From HGM04593 sp045661225 (GTDB lineage Bacteria > Bacteroidota > Bacteroidia > Bacteroidales > Bacteroidaceae): DNA of 19,762 bases. Positions 1 through 5,364 of the stretch are shown here, one piece after another (within the stretch, counting starts at the first letter, position 1; each line of letters opens with the position of its first letter). The stretch lies in assembly GCA_045661225.1 (NCBI GenBank), contig JAZRFF010000014.1:1-19762 (forward strand), in the 5' to 3' direction. A program made the translations under genes and the position numbers. The notes beneath the pieces were generated by a model. That model was not told the DNA's origin and ran no database searches. It saw nothing but the letters and a program-made list of their open reading frames with translations.

Positions 1-75
1 AAATAACCACTCGCTATCGCCCATATTGTTCTGTATAGTTCTTAACGCTCTACCTCTTTCTTTTTTTTGCCATAG
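1..75 (-). other. possible 5' end of a gene running off the left edge
   Basis: On the minus strand a reading frame is open from position 75 to the window edge. It has one ATG at 24-22 that would give MGDSEWLF before the sequence ends. No -7 box lies in a convincing position upstream. The open stretch is only 25 codons, so this could be chance. It lies beyond the probable terminator of the neighbouring 209-aa gene, which is where a separate gene could start. No function can be suggested. Confidence 0.2.
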
Positions 76-117
76 TTATTTGAGTATTATAATCGCATTA
101 TTTTTTCGTGGCGCAAA

Positions 118-144
118 TGAAAACAACCGCCAAAGTGGCGGCTG
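118..144 (-). terminator. probable intrinsic terminator after the 209-aa secreted protein gene
   Basis: Positions 124-131 (caaccgcc) pair with 137-144 (ggcggctg) around a five-base loop, with one wobble pair. Read on the minus strand, the GC-rich stem is followed by a short T run (120-123). It sits 59 bases past the stop codon of the gene at 203-832. The short T run makes it a moderate candidate. Confidence 0.5.
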
Positions 145-202
145 TCGTTATGAAGATAGTTTTTATGTATTGAAGGTGGTTATTCCTCGATTCTTGTATT
201 TG

Positions 203-832
203 TTATTTGCTGTTCATTACATTTTTGAAGTCTTCCATAAAAAGCACTTTGTTATTAAAGTATTCAAATGCAATGGACATAGTTTTCATTATCGCGGGGT
301 ACTTTTCTTTGTTCTTATTGTATAATTCCATAAACTCATCCTGCATGCTTCTGCCATCAACGATGCTCGACCAATAAAATTGCCAAAATTGCATTTGATG
401 GCCCTTATCAATTTTTGATAAGCAGTGCATAAAAGTATCATTGTCCCTTTTCATGGTATTGTGCAATACTTCCTGCAAATAATTGGGAGCGTCTGCATCT
501 AACGTGGCACCAACCGACAATGCGATTAACTTATTGCAGAAGATTGTGTCATTTATTGCTGTACAATAGCCCAATGCCTGAATGTGTTTGTTGGCAATGT
601 TATACATTGACAGGTCGTAGCCTTCATTACTACAATATTTGTATGTAGAATTAAAATCTTCCCAGTTCTTAGGAAATGCATTCAAGAAATCTAATTGCAA
701 CTCTTTAGATTGTGGATTTTGTAATAGGACTCTATATGCCTTATTTAGCCTTGTAGTGTCAATGGGAAAATATTGTGCATTAACGGTCAACGCAACAATA
801 AAGAAAAGTGTGGTGAGGTGTGCTCGCTTCAT
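203..832 (-). CDS. secreted 209-aa hypothetical protein, possible immunity-type protein
   Basis: The first 19 residues (MKRAHLTTLFFIVALTVNA) form a Sec-type signal peptide: charged start, hydrophobic core, small residues before the cleavage point. There is no lipobox cysteine, so the protein is probably periplasmic. The mature part is 190 residues, helical-looking and rich in aromatic residues (NWEDFNSTYKY, QMQFWQFYW), with several cysteines. I recall proteins of this look (KELQLDFLNAFPKNW-type stretch) near Rhs or polymorphic-toxin loci in Bacteroidetes, which would make it an immunity or accessory protein. That is memory plus context, not proof. A truncated frame ends eight bases upstream of its ATG, and a promoter-like sequence at 1039-1070 could drive it through a leader of about 200 bases. 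Confidence is high that it is a real gene and low on function. Confidence 0.75.
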   Translation of the reverse strand: MKRAHLTTLFFIVALTVNAQYFPIDTTRLNKAYRVLLQNPQSKELQLDFLNAFPKNWEDFNSTYKYCSNEGYDLSMYNIANKHIQALGYCTAINDTIFCNKLIALSVGATLDADAPNYLQEVLHNTMKRDNDTFMHCLSKIDKGHQMQFWQFYWSSIVDGRSMQDEFMELYNKNKEKYPAIMKTMSIAFEYFNNKVLFMEDFKNVMNSK

Positions 833-840
833 ATTTGTGG

Positions 841-1032
841 TTATTTATATAAATATTCAAAATGCGGTCCTATATTTATTTTTATTCCGTTTTCTCCGTA
901 TTGATTGAAAAAATCAAAGAGTTCGTTTGTCGTTTTCGAAGTTCCAAACATTGTGGTTTTCAGTACCGTATCATAAAAAATCACGCTTTGCAAGAAACTG
1001 CCTTTTGTGTTCTGGTAGCACCTGTTTGCGGT
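841..1032 (-). pseudogene. truncated 63-codon reading frame, 3' remnant of an unidentified gene
   Basis: A minus-strand frame is open from 1032 to a TAA at 841-843 and ends only eight bases before the ATG of the 209-aa secreted protein gene. The translation looks like real protein: it includes NELFDFFNQYGENG and ends GPHFEYLYK. It has no upstream start. Immediately 5' of it the frame is closed by consecutive TGA and TAA codons. The only internal ATG (951-949) would leave a 36-residue peptide. The simplest reading is the surviving C-terminal end of a gene once co-transcribed with the downstream gene, for instance a toxin with its partner. A functional 36-aa small ORF cannot be excluded. Confidence 0.5.
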
Positions 1033-1038
1033 TTATCA

Positions 1039-1070
1039 CAAAGATAAAACCACCAAAAGCAGTTGTCAAT
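1039..1070 (-). promoter_or_regulatory. Bacteroidetes-type promoter facing the 209-aa secreted protein gene
   Basis: On the minus strand a perfect -7 box TATCTTTG (1046-1039) lies 20 bases downstream of a TTG -33 element (1069-1067, within ATTG). This fits the TTTG / TAnnTTTG pattern. Transcription would start near 1032, exactly where the truncated frame opens, and run into the secreted protein gene. The -33 element abuts the duplicated toxin-tail sequence. Confidence 0.55.
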
Positions 1071-1072
1071 TA

Positions 1073-1096
1073 TTTGCAGCATTTATTACTTGATTT
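1073..1096. repeat. direct repeat copy A (duplicated tail of the DUF6973-like gene)
   Basis: This 24-base stretch matches 1545-1568 with a single mismatch (a1078 against t1550). On the minus strand it reads N-Q-V-I-N-A-A-N, the same residues as near the C-terminus of the toxin-like protein at 1517-2002. Here the frame stops after N-N. It begins three bases after the stop codon of the lipoprotein gene. Confidence 0.8.
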
Positions 1097-1098
1097 CA

Positions 1099-1542
1099 CT
1101 ACTCGTCGTATAAGTGTACACATCTTTCGTTATCCAATATAAATTGTTGTTTAATAGAAAAAAGATTTAAATCATTTGGCATTTCTCGTGTTGTAAAGCG
1201 TGCTGCGGTGTTTTTTATTTCTGAATATGCTTTTACATATCCGTTACTTATGAAAAGTAAAGTGGAAAAAGAATCAAAACTAATATTTGCATTACATATA
1301 CCTCTTAAACTACTTGACATTTTAAGATTTTTGAAACTTGTTTTCTCTGTATTGGAATATGGATGAAGTATATATACACTATCGAATTCTTCGTTGCAAT
1401 AGTCTGCAATAGAGAATACTTGTCCTATTGCTTGTCTTTCAAGATAAAGTTCGAGTTTATCTTCGTATGGCTCACAGCTAATAAGTGATAGTATTGCAAA
1501 AGCAAATATCGAAATTTTATTTAAGAATGTATAGTTTTCCAT
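1099..1542 (-). CDS. small lipoprotein, candidate immunity protein
   Basis: I chose the ATG at 1542 because it gives a standard lipoprotein leader: MENYTFLNKIS, a hydrophobic run, then the lipobox L-I-S-C, with the lipidated cysteine at residue 23. An in-frame ATG at 1554 would add MQQT and is possible. The mature protein is about 125 residues and contains FDSVYILHPYSNTE, a segment I recall from small Bacteroidetes lipoproteins near toxin loci. The gene overlaps the 3' end of the toxin-like gene by 26 bases in another frame, so the two are translationally linked. Overlap, order (toxin-like then lipoprotein) and surface or periplasmic location suggest a cognate immunity protein. No recognised domain is visible, so the role is inferred from context. 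Confidence 0.7.
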   Translation of the reverse strand: MENYTFLNKISIFAFAILSLISCEPYEDKLELYLERQAIGQVFSIADYCNEEFDSVYILHPYSNTEKTSFKNLKMSSSLRGICNANISFDSFSTLLFISNGYVKAYSEIKNTAARFTTREMPNDLNLFSIKQQFILDNERCVHLYDE

Positions 1543-2002
1543 TGTTTGCTGCATTTATTACTTGATTTAATATTTCTTCTTCACTCCAATTGTTTATTAT
1601 AGCTTGGTTTCCTAAATAATATCCTACCGAATTATTGTGTAAGTCCTTTGCTTTTGCATGATTATTGGGTATATCTTCATGGGCGTCTCCGAATTTCTTT
1701 GCGTTGGGTGAATTGAGACCTGCGGATACTTGGTTTAAAGCACACCAATAGCAATGTCTAACAGCATCACCATAACCATCTTCTATATCTTTAAAATGAT
1801 ATGTTGCTCTAAAAGCTTTCTCTCGGTTCTCTTTAATCTTCATAGCAAGAAAAGGGTGTCTCCACGATAGTGATTTCTCTTTATCGTTCAGTTGATTGTA
1901 CACTTCCTCATACTTTTTTTGTTTGGATACATAGCCGTTGTTTCCATCCTCATACGCTGTAGCAATTTCAAAAATACTTGGTTTGTTCAAATAATTTGCC
2001 AT
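1517..2002 (-). CDS. orphan DUF6973-like toxin-tip domain protein
   Basis: This 161-residue protein has the signature of the DUF6973-type domain often found at the C-terminus of Rhs and other polymorphic toxins: DAVRHCYW (79-86; D79, R82, H83, W86), FGDAHE (104-109; H108, E109) and DLHNNSVG (120-127; H122, N123, N124). The three conserved histidines look like a catalytic or metal site, but the activity is not established to my knowledge. Residues 1-75 are charged and contain no signal peptide, Rhs repeats or export motif. The domain therefore stands alone as a toxin-tip cassette rather than a complete effector. Its 3' end overlaps the lipoprotein gene, and part of its tail is repeated at 1073-1096. 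It may be a displaced, possibly silent toxin module or a cytoplasmic enzyme of the same family. Confidence 0.75.
   Translation of the reverse strand: MANYLNKPSIFEIATAYEDGNNGYVSKQKKYEEVYNQLNDKEKSLSWRHPFLAMKIKENREKAFRATYHFKDIEDGYGDAVRHCYWCALNQVSAGLNSPNAKKFGDAHEDIPNNHAKAKDLHNNSVGYYLGNQAIINNWSEEEILNQVINAANNGKLYILK
1545..1568. repeat. direct repeat copy B (within the DUF6973-like gene tail)
   Basis: This is the partner of 1073-1096, matching at 23 of 24 bases. It encodes residues N-Q-V-I-N-A-A-N of the toxin-like protein and contains the alternative start codon (1554) of the lipoprotein gene. The two copies bracket the lipoprotein gene, as a cassette duplication or recombination would leave them. 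Confidence 0.8.
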
Positions 2003-2029
2003 AAAATTAGATTTTAGTTAATAATATCG

Positions 2030-2037
2030 CAAATTTA
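2030..2037 (-). promoter_or_regulatory. -7 box upstream of the DUF6973-like gene
   Basis: On the minus strand TAAATTTG matches TAnnTTTG exactly and lies 27 bases before the ATG at 2002. No TTTG is visible at the expected -33 distance, so the promoter would be weak or activator-dependent. The stretch 2041-2160 shows no gene. Confidence 0.4.
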
Positions 2038-2159
2038 TTGTATGGCTTGCGTGGCAAGGTCGCTGATTTGCCACTTTTTTGTTACCACAAATATAATACC
2101 CTCAAAATGCCTTTGTCAATATATTCTTTCAAAACACCCTTCTTTTTTGACATGTTTTA

Positions 2160-2200
2160 ACAAAAAAGAAAGCAGTCAAACAAAATTTGTCTGACTGCTT
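2160..2200 (-). terminator. intrinsic terminator after the DUF2795 gene
   Basis: Positions 2170-2184 and 2186-2200 form an almost perfect inverted repeat of 15 bases per arm with one wobble pair. On the minus strand it is followed by a T-rich run (TTCTTTTTTGTT). It lies about 50 bases past the stop of the gene at 2248-2469 and separates the housekeeping block from the AT-rich toxin-like block. Confidence 0.85.
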
Positions 2201-2247
2201 GTGCGTGATTCTCAATTATTTATGCGATTTAATCGCTTGGAAATTAA

Positions 2248-2469
2248 TCAATACTCCTCCTCGTCAAAGAAAAAGTCTTCCTTGCTGGGGTAGTCGGGCC
2301 AGATATCCTCGATGCTTTCGTATACATCGCCTTCGTCCTCAATCTCCTGCAAGTTCTCTATAACTTCCAATGGCGCACCTGAACGTACTGCGTAGTCAAT
2401 AAGTTCGTCTTTTGTTGCGGGCCAGGGTGCGTCCTCTAATTTTGATGCTAATTCCAGTGTCCAGTACAT
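2248..2469 (-). CDS. DUF2795 domain-containing protein
   Basis: This is a 73-residue acidic protein beginning MYWTLELASKLEDAPWPAT, with a tail very rich in aspartate and glutamate. The sequence is typical of the DUF2795 family, which is strongly conserved across Bacteroidetes. The segment WPATKDELIDYAVRSGAPLE is the hallmark. No enzymatic motif or membrane segment is present, and I know of no established function. It is a full-length single-domain member. It has its own promoter (2503-2533) and its own terminator, so it is expressed independently of the genes upstream, although read-through from the adenosyltransferase gene is possible because no terminator separates them. Confidence 0.9.
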   Translation of the reverse strand: MYWTLELASKLEDAPWPATKDELIDYAVRSGAPLEVIENLQEIEDEGDVYESIEDIWPDYPSKEDFFFDEEEY

Positions 2470-2502
2470 ATTATAAATTTGTTATTGTTTGTTAAGTGCG
2501 TG

Positions 2503-2533
2503 CAAAAATAGTCTAAATTTGTTTATTCACAAG
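2503..2533 (-). promoter_or_regulatory. promoter of the DUF2795 gene
   Basis: On the minus strand CTTG (2533-2530) is followed after 19 bases by TATTTTTG (2510-2503), a good match to the Bacteroidetes -33/-7 pattern. Transcription would begin near 2497 and leave a short leader before the ATG at 2469. The -33 element lies inside the last codons of the cobalamin adenosyltransferase gene. Confidence 0.7.
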
Positions 2534-3062
2534 GCTTTTGCCATATTTTTTCCTCACTTTCTGTAAGCTCGCGTTGGAGCAGGAATAGGTAGTCGGAAAG
2601 GCGGTTTACAAAAATCATTGCATTGCTTTCTATTGTGCTGTTCTCGTACAGTGTAACAAGGCGTCTCTCGGCGCGTCGGCACACTGTACGGCAGACTCCT
2701 GCGCGTGCGGCTGCCTCGTTGCCCGGAGGCAGAATGAAGTGGTGCATCGGCGGCAGTTGTGCCTCGAGGGTGTCTATGGCCTTTTCGAGCATCGCTATGC
2801 TTGTAGCGTCTACAGGGCAGGTGGGCGCTTCGGGGTTTGCAAGGTAGCTGCCGAGGGTTATTATCTCGTTCTCTATGTGTTCAATAAACTTGCGTGTCTC
2901 GGTATCGGTCAAGGCTGCGGTGAGCAGTCCCAGATGGGCGTTCAACTCATCGAGCGTGCCGTAGGCTTCGACGCGTGGGTGATTCTTGGGTACAATTTCA
3001 TTGCCGATGAGTGATGTTGTGCCGTTGTCGCCCTTTCCTGTGTATATTGTGGCCTTTTTCAT
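2523..3062 (-). CDS. cob(I)alamin adenosyltransferase, PduO type (ATR)
   Basis: The enzyme transfers the adenosyl group of ATP to cob(I)alamin to make coenzyme B12 in the cytoplasm. The 179-residue protein has the family pattern. An N-terminal ATP-binding segment reads TGKGDNGTTSL (8-18). It is followed by RVEAYGTLDELNAHLG (30-45), the signature CRTVCRRAERR (124-134) and FVNRLSDYLFLLQR (151-164). The family works as a trimer of helical bundles. I placed the start at the ATG at 3062, where homology begins. An ORF extending upstream to 3179 would overlap the neighbour by over 100 bases in another frame. The start lies two bases after the stop of the methyltransferase-like gene, so it is the third gene of the metK operon and probably falls under the SAM riboswitch. 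Confidence 0.93.
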   Translation of the reverse strand: MKKATIYTGKGDNGTTSLIGNEIVPKNHPRVEAYGTLDELNAHLGLLTAALTDTETRKFIEHIENEIITLGSYLANPEAPTCPVDATSIAMLEKAIDTLEAQLPPMHHFILPPGNEAAARAGVCRTVCRRAERRLVTLYENSTIESNAMIFVNRLSDYLFLLQRELTESEEKIWQKPCE

Positions 3063-3064
3063 TT

Positions 3065-3718
3065 TTATATTTTGAGTGTATAGTTCTGTTTCACTCTTTC
3101 GTCGTTGAAAAGGAGTATGCCCAGGTTGTACATATCGTATGTTATTATGCTCTTTGGGTTGCTGATAGCTTTCTGCCATAGTTCCCGGCTCTGCTTGTCG
3201 GCGTGTATACCCTCAACAATGATTATACTCTCTTTGTTTGTGTACTCCAGTGCCGTGTGGAGTATTTGTGCTTGTTTGTCGCTTTTGCCAATGTAGAGCA
3301 TTCCGCACGTGTTGGCCTCTTTGAGTGTCTGGTTGAGCAATAACCCGGTATTGCCACTCCGGTGTTTGCAGCGACAGTCTGCAAGGAGTGTCTGTGCTTC
3401 GCCGGGCAGGTGTGTCTCACCGGTAATGAGGTGTTGGGTTGCGCTACGTCGGGCGCAGCCTATAGCACACGCTGCAGTTACCGATTCTACGGTAATGCAG
3501 TGTGTTGGCTTTAGGTAGTTGGCTATCCTGAAGAGAAGGCGACATTGCTTGTCGCTCATCTCGTGACACGCCTTGGCGATGCTGTCAAGTTCGGGATAGG
3601 CGTAATAGGGGTATCGTTCCTTTAGCACCTGTGTGACAAAAAAGAACGATGAGGGCGATTGTATGCCGTATCCCTTATTGTGCCGATAGCGATTTATGCG
3701 GTCTTTGAACTTGAGCAT
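3065..3718 (-). CDS. degenerate class I methyltransferase-like protein
   Basis: This 217-residue cytoplasmic protein resembles a Bacteroidetes family annotated as SAM-dependent methyltransferase. The N-terminal HNKGYGIQSPSSFFFVTQVL corresponds to that family's (H)G(I/V)xSPF motif. The C-terminal half (SIIIVEGIHADKQSRELW, then TYDMYNLGILLFN) follows the usual late strands. A clear glycine-rich SAM-binding loop is not visible where it should be (around ITVESVTAACAIGCAR, roughly residues 74-89). It may therefore bind SAM poorly or not at all. It lies nine bases after metK and two bases before the adenosyltransferase gene, so all three are one transcript. The substrate is unknown. Confidence is good for a real gene and moderate for the family. 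Confidence 0.7.
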   Translation of the reverse strand: MLKFKDRINRYRHNKGYGIQSPSSFFFVTQVLKERYPYYAYPELDSIAKACHEMSDKQCRLLFRIANYLKPTHCITVESVTAACAIGCARRSATQHLITGETHLPGEAQTLLADCRCKHRSGNTGLLLNQTLKEANTCGMLYIGKSDKQAQILHTALEYTNKESIIIVEGIHADKQSRELWQKAISNPKSIITYDMYNLGILLFNDERVKQNYTLKI

Positions 3719-3727
3719 CGTTGTTTG

Positions 3728-5020
3728 TTAAAGCGAGAATGCTTCTTTTACTTTATCGACATAGTCGAGTTTCTCCCAGGTAAAGAGTTCGACTTCAACC
3801 TCCTTGGTGTCGAGATAACGCGATTCGAAACGCTTTGTGACCACTTGTGGCTTGCGGCCCATATGTCCGTACGATGCTGTCTCGCTGTATATGGGGTTGC
3901 GTAGTTTAAGGCGCTCTTCAATGGCTTTGGGGCGAAGGTCGAAGATTGTCTTTACTTTGTCGGCTATGCAACCGTCGGTGAGTGCTATTTTCGCTGTGCC
4001 GTATGTGTTTACAAAAACGCTTACGGGTTCGGCTACTCCAATGGCGTATGAGAGCTGTATGAGTACTTCGTCGGCAACTCCGGCTGCTACAAGGTTCTTT
4101 GCAATGTGGCGTGCTGCGTAGGCTGCACTGCGGTCGACTTTGCTGGGGTCCTTGCCGCTGAATGCACCGCCACCGTGTGCTCCCTTGCCTCCGTAGGTGT
4201 CAACGATAATCTTGCGTCCGGTGAGGCCGGTGTCGCCGTGGGGGCCACCGATAACAAACTTTCCGGTGGGGTTTACGTGGTAGGTTATTTGGTCGTTGAA
4301 AAGTGCAAGAACATTCTCTGATGTTATTTTGGCTTTCACGCGTGGCATAAGTATGTTAATCACGTCCTCTTTTATCTTTGCCACTTGTGCAGCGTCGGCG
4401 GCCAGCTGTGCCTCGGCGCTCTCGTCGGCAGGCGCAATAAAGTCGTCGTGTTGTGTCGATACAACAATGGTGTCTATGCGTACGGGTTTGTTGTCATCGT
4501 TATACTCTATTGTTACCTGACTCTTTGAGTCGGGGCGCAGGTAGGTCATAACTTTTCCTTCACGGCGTACTTCGGCAAGCTCTGTGAGTATGAGGTGCGA
4601 GAGGTCGAGCGATACGGGCATATAGTTCTCGGTCTCGTTGGTGGCGTAACCGAACATCATTCCTTGGTCGCCGGCTCCCTGTGACATTGGCTCGGCGCGT
4701 TCAACGCCACGGTTGATGTCGGCGCTCTGTTCGTGAATAGCCGAGAATATTCCGCACGAATTTCCGTCGAACATATATTCGCTCTTTGTGTAACCTATTT
4801 TGTTTATCACGCGACGTGCTACGTCCTGCAGGTCGACGTATGCCGATGACTTGACTTCGCCGGCAATTACCACCTGGCCTGTTGTTACAAGTGTCTCGCA
4901 AGCAACTTTTGATTGTGGGTCGAATGCGATAAGTTCGTCGAGTACTGCGTCCGAAATCTGGTCGGCAACTTTGTCGGGGTGTCCTTCAGACACTGATTCC
5001 GATGTGAATAGATATCCCAT
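3728..5020 (-). CDS. metK: S-adenosylmethionine synthetase
   Basis: MetK makes SAM from methionine and ATP. The 430-residue protein shows GHPDK near the N-terminus (13-17), the GAGDQG loop (115-120) that closes over the active site, GGPHGDTGLTGRK (258-270), and the lysine/phosphate-binding segment DPSKVDRSAAYAAR (291-304). It is longer than the roughly 384-residue E. coli enzyme because of insertions such as the segment near residues 190-215, which is usual for Bacteroidetes MetK. The ATG at 5020 gives the expected MGYLFTSESVSEGHPDK start. A SAM-I-type riboswitch lies upstream. The gene leads an operon with the methyltransferase-like gene nine bases downstream and then the adenosyltransferase. 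Confidence 0.98.
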   Translation of the reverse strand: MGYLFTSESVSEGHPDKVADQISDAVLDELIAFDPQSKVACETLVTTGQVVIAGEVKSSAYVDLQDVARRVINKIGYTKSEYMFDGNSCGIFSAIHEQSADINRGVERAEPMSQGAGDQGMMFGYATNETENYMPVSLDLSHLILTELAEVRREGKVMTYLRPDSKSQVTIEYNDDNKPVRIDTIVVSTQHDDFIAPADESAEAQLAADAAQVAKIKEDVINILMPRVKAKITSENVLALFNDQITYHVNPTGKFVIGGPHGDTGLTGRKIIVDTYGGKGAHGGGAFSGKDPSKVDRSAAYAARHIAKNLVAAGVADEVLIQLSYAIGVAEPVSVFVNTYGTAKIALTDGCIADKVKTIFDLRPKAIEERLKLRNPIYSETASYGHMGRKPQVVTKRFESRYLDTKEVEVELFTWEKLDYVDKVKEAFSL

Positions 5021-5036
5021 TTTCTTAGTGTGTTAT

Positions 5037-5070
5037 GCCCGGGTGTGTAAATAATGTTGCGCGCTCGGGC
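5037..5070 (-). promoter_or_regulatory. possible expression-platform hairpin of the metK riboswitch
   Basis: On the minus strand GCCCG (5070-5066) can pair with CGGGC (5041-5037), ending 16 bases before the metK ATG. No U run follows, so this is not a classical terminator. Control of translation initiation, or an alternative pairing with the aptamer, is more likely. The pairing is short and uncertain. Confidence 0.3.
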
Positions 5071-5102
5071 GGTTAATAATTTCTTTGTGTGCGAAACCTT
5101 AA

Positions 5103-5209
5103 CTGTGTGGGATTGTGAATGCCGATGGCGGAATTGCCGTTACAATGCCCTTGGAGGGGCTTTTAGCATTTTTTACCGTGGTTGCAAGCAGTCAAATCTC
5201 TCCACACAG
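5103..5209 (-). promoter_or_regulatory. SAM-I-type riboswitch upstream of metK
   Basis: The closing helix P1 is an exact 8-bp match: CTGTGTGG (5209-5202) with CCACACAG (5110-5103) on the minus strand. Directly inside are AGAGATTTGACTGC, then GCAACC (5185-5180) and TGCTAA (5168-5163), in the order seen in the SAM-I core and matching the form I recall from Bacteroidetes metK leaders. Further GC-rich arms (GCCCC/GGGC near 5160-5145) would form an outer stem. A 5-bp hairpin, AGCCC/GGGCT (5220-5208), sits just 5' of the aptamer. Binding of SAM is expected to lower expression of metK and its two co-transcribed genes. Confidence 0.8.
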
Positions 5210-5234
5210 CCCAGTGGGCTTCTTGTTTACGTTG

Positions 5235-5242
5235 CAAATTTA
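5235..5242 (-). promoter_or_regulatory. -7 box of the metK operon promoter
   Basis: On the minus strand TAAATTTG matches TAnnTTTG. Transcription would start near 5229, giving a leader of about 210 bases that contains the whole riboswitch. No clear TTTG sits at -33. The A-tract tandem repeat at 5277-5314 lies further upstream and could compensate. Confidence 0.55.
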
Positions 5243-5276
5243 AGCACTTTTTTGTGTTTTTGTATTATGCTGACGT

Positions 5277-5314
5277 GTTTTTTTGACTTTATGATGTTTT
5301 TTTAACTTTATGAC
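5277..5314. repeat. two tandem 19-bp T-tract repeats upstream of the metK promoter
   Basis: Unit one (5277-5295) and unit two (5296-5314) are adjacent. Each is gttttttt followed by (g/a)actttatga(t/c), and they differ at two positions. They lie about 50-85 bases upstream of the predicted metK start and downstream of the folK stop (5365). They may be an UP-like element or a protein-binding site. The rest of 5315-5364 shows nothing recognisable. Confidence 0.6.
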
Positions 5315-5364
5315 GTCTCTTGCTCTTGGTTTCTGCCTTTGCATAGGGCTTGGGGTATATGCTC

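Noticed and set aside
26..325. 99-codon plus-strand frame at the left edge
   Set aside because: It crosses the terminator and the 3' end of the minus-strand secreted protein gene, has no promoter and its composition is not protein-like.
862..1142. Overlapping plus-strand frames of 61 and 71 codons
   Set aside because: They are antisense to the truncated frame and repeat copy, and lack promoter signals or recognisable protein features.
3063..3179. N-terminal extension of the cobalamin adenosyltransferase to 3179
   Set aside because: The extra 39 residues lie over the end of the neighbouring gene in another frame, while family homology starts at MKKATIYTGKG (3062).
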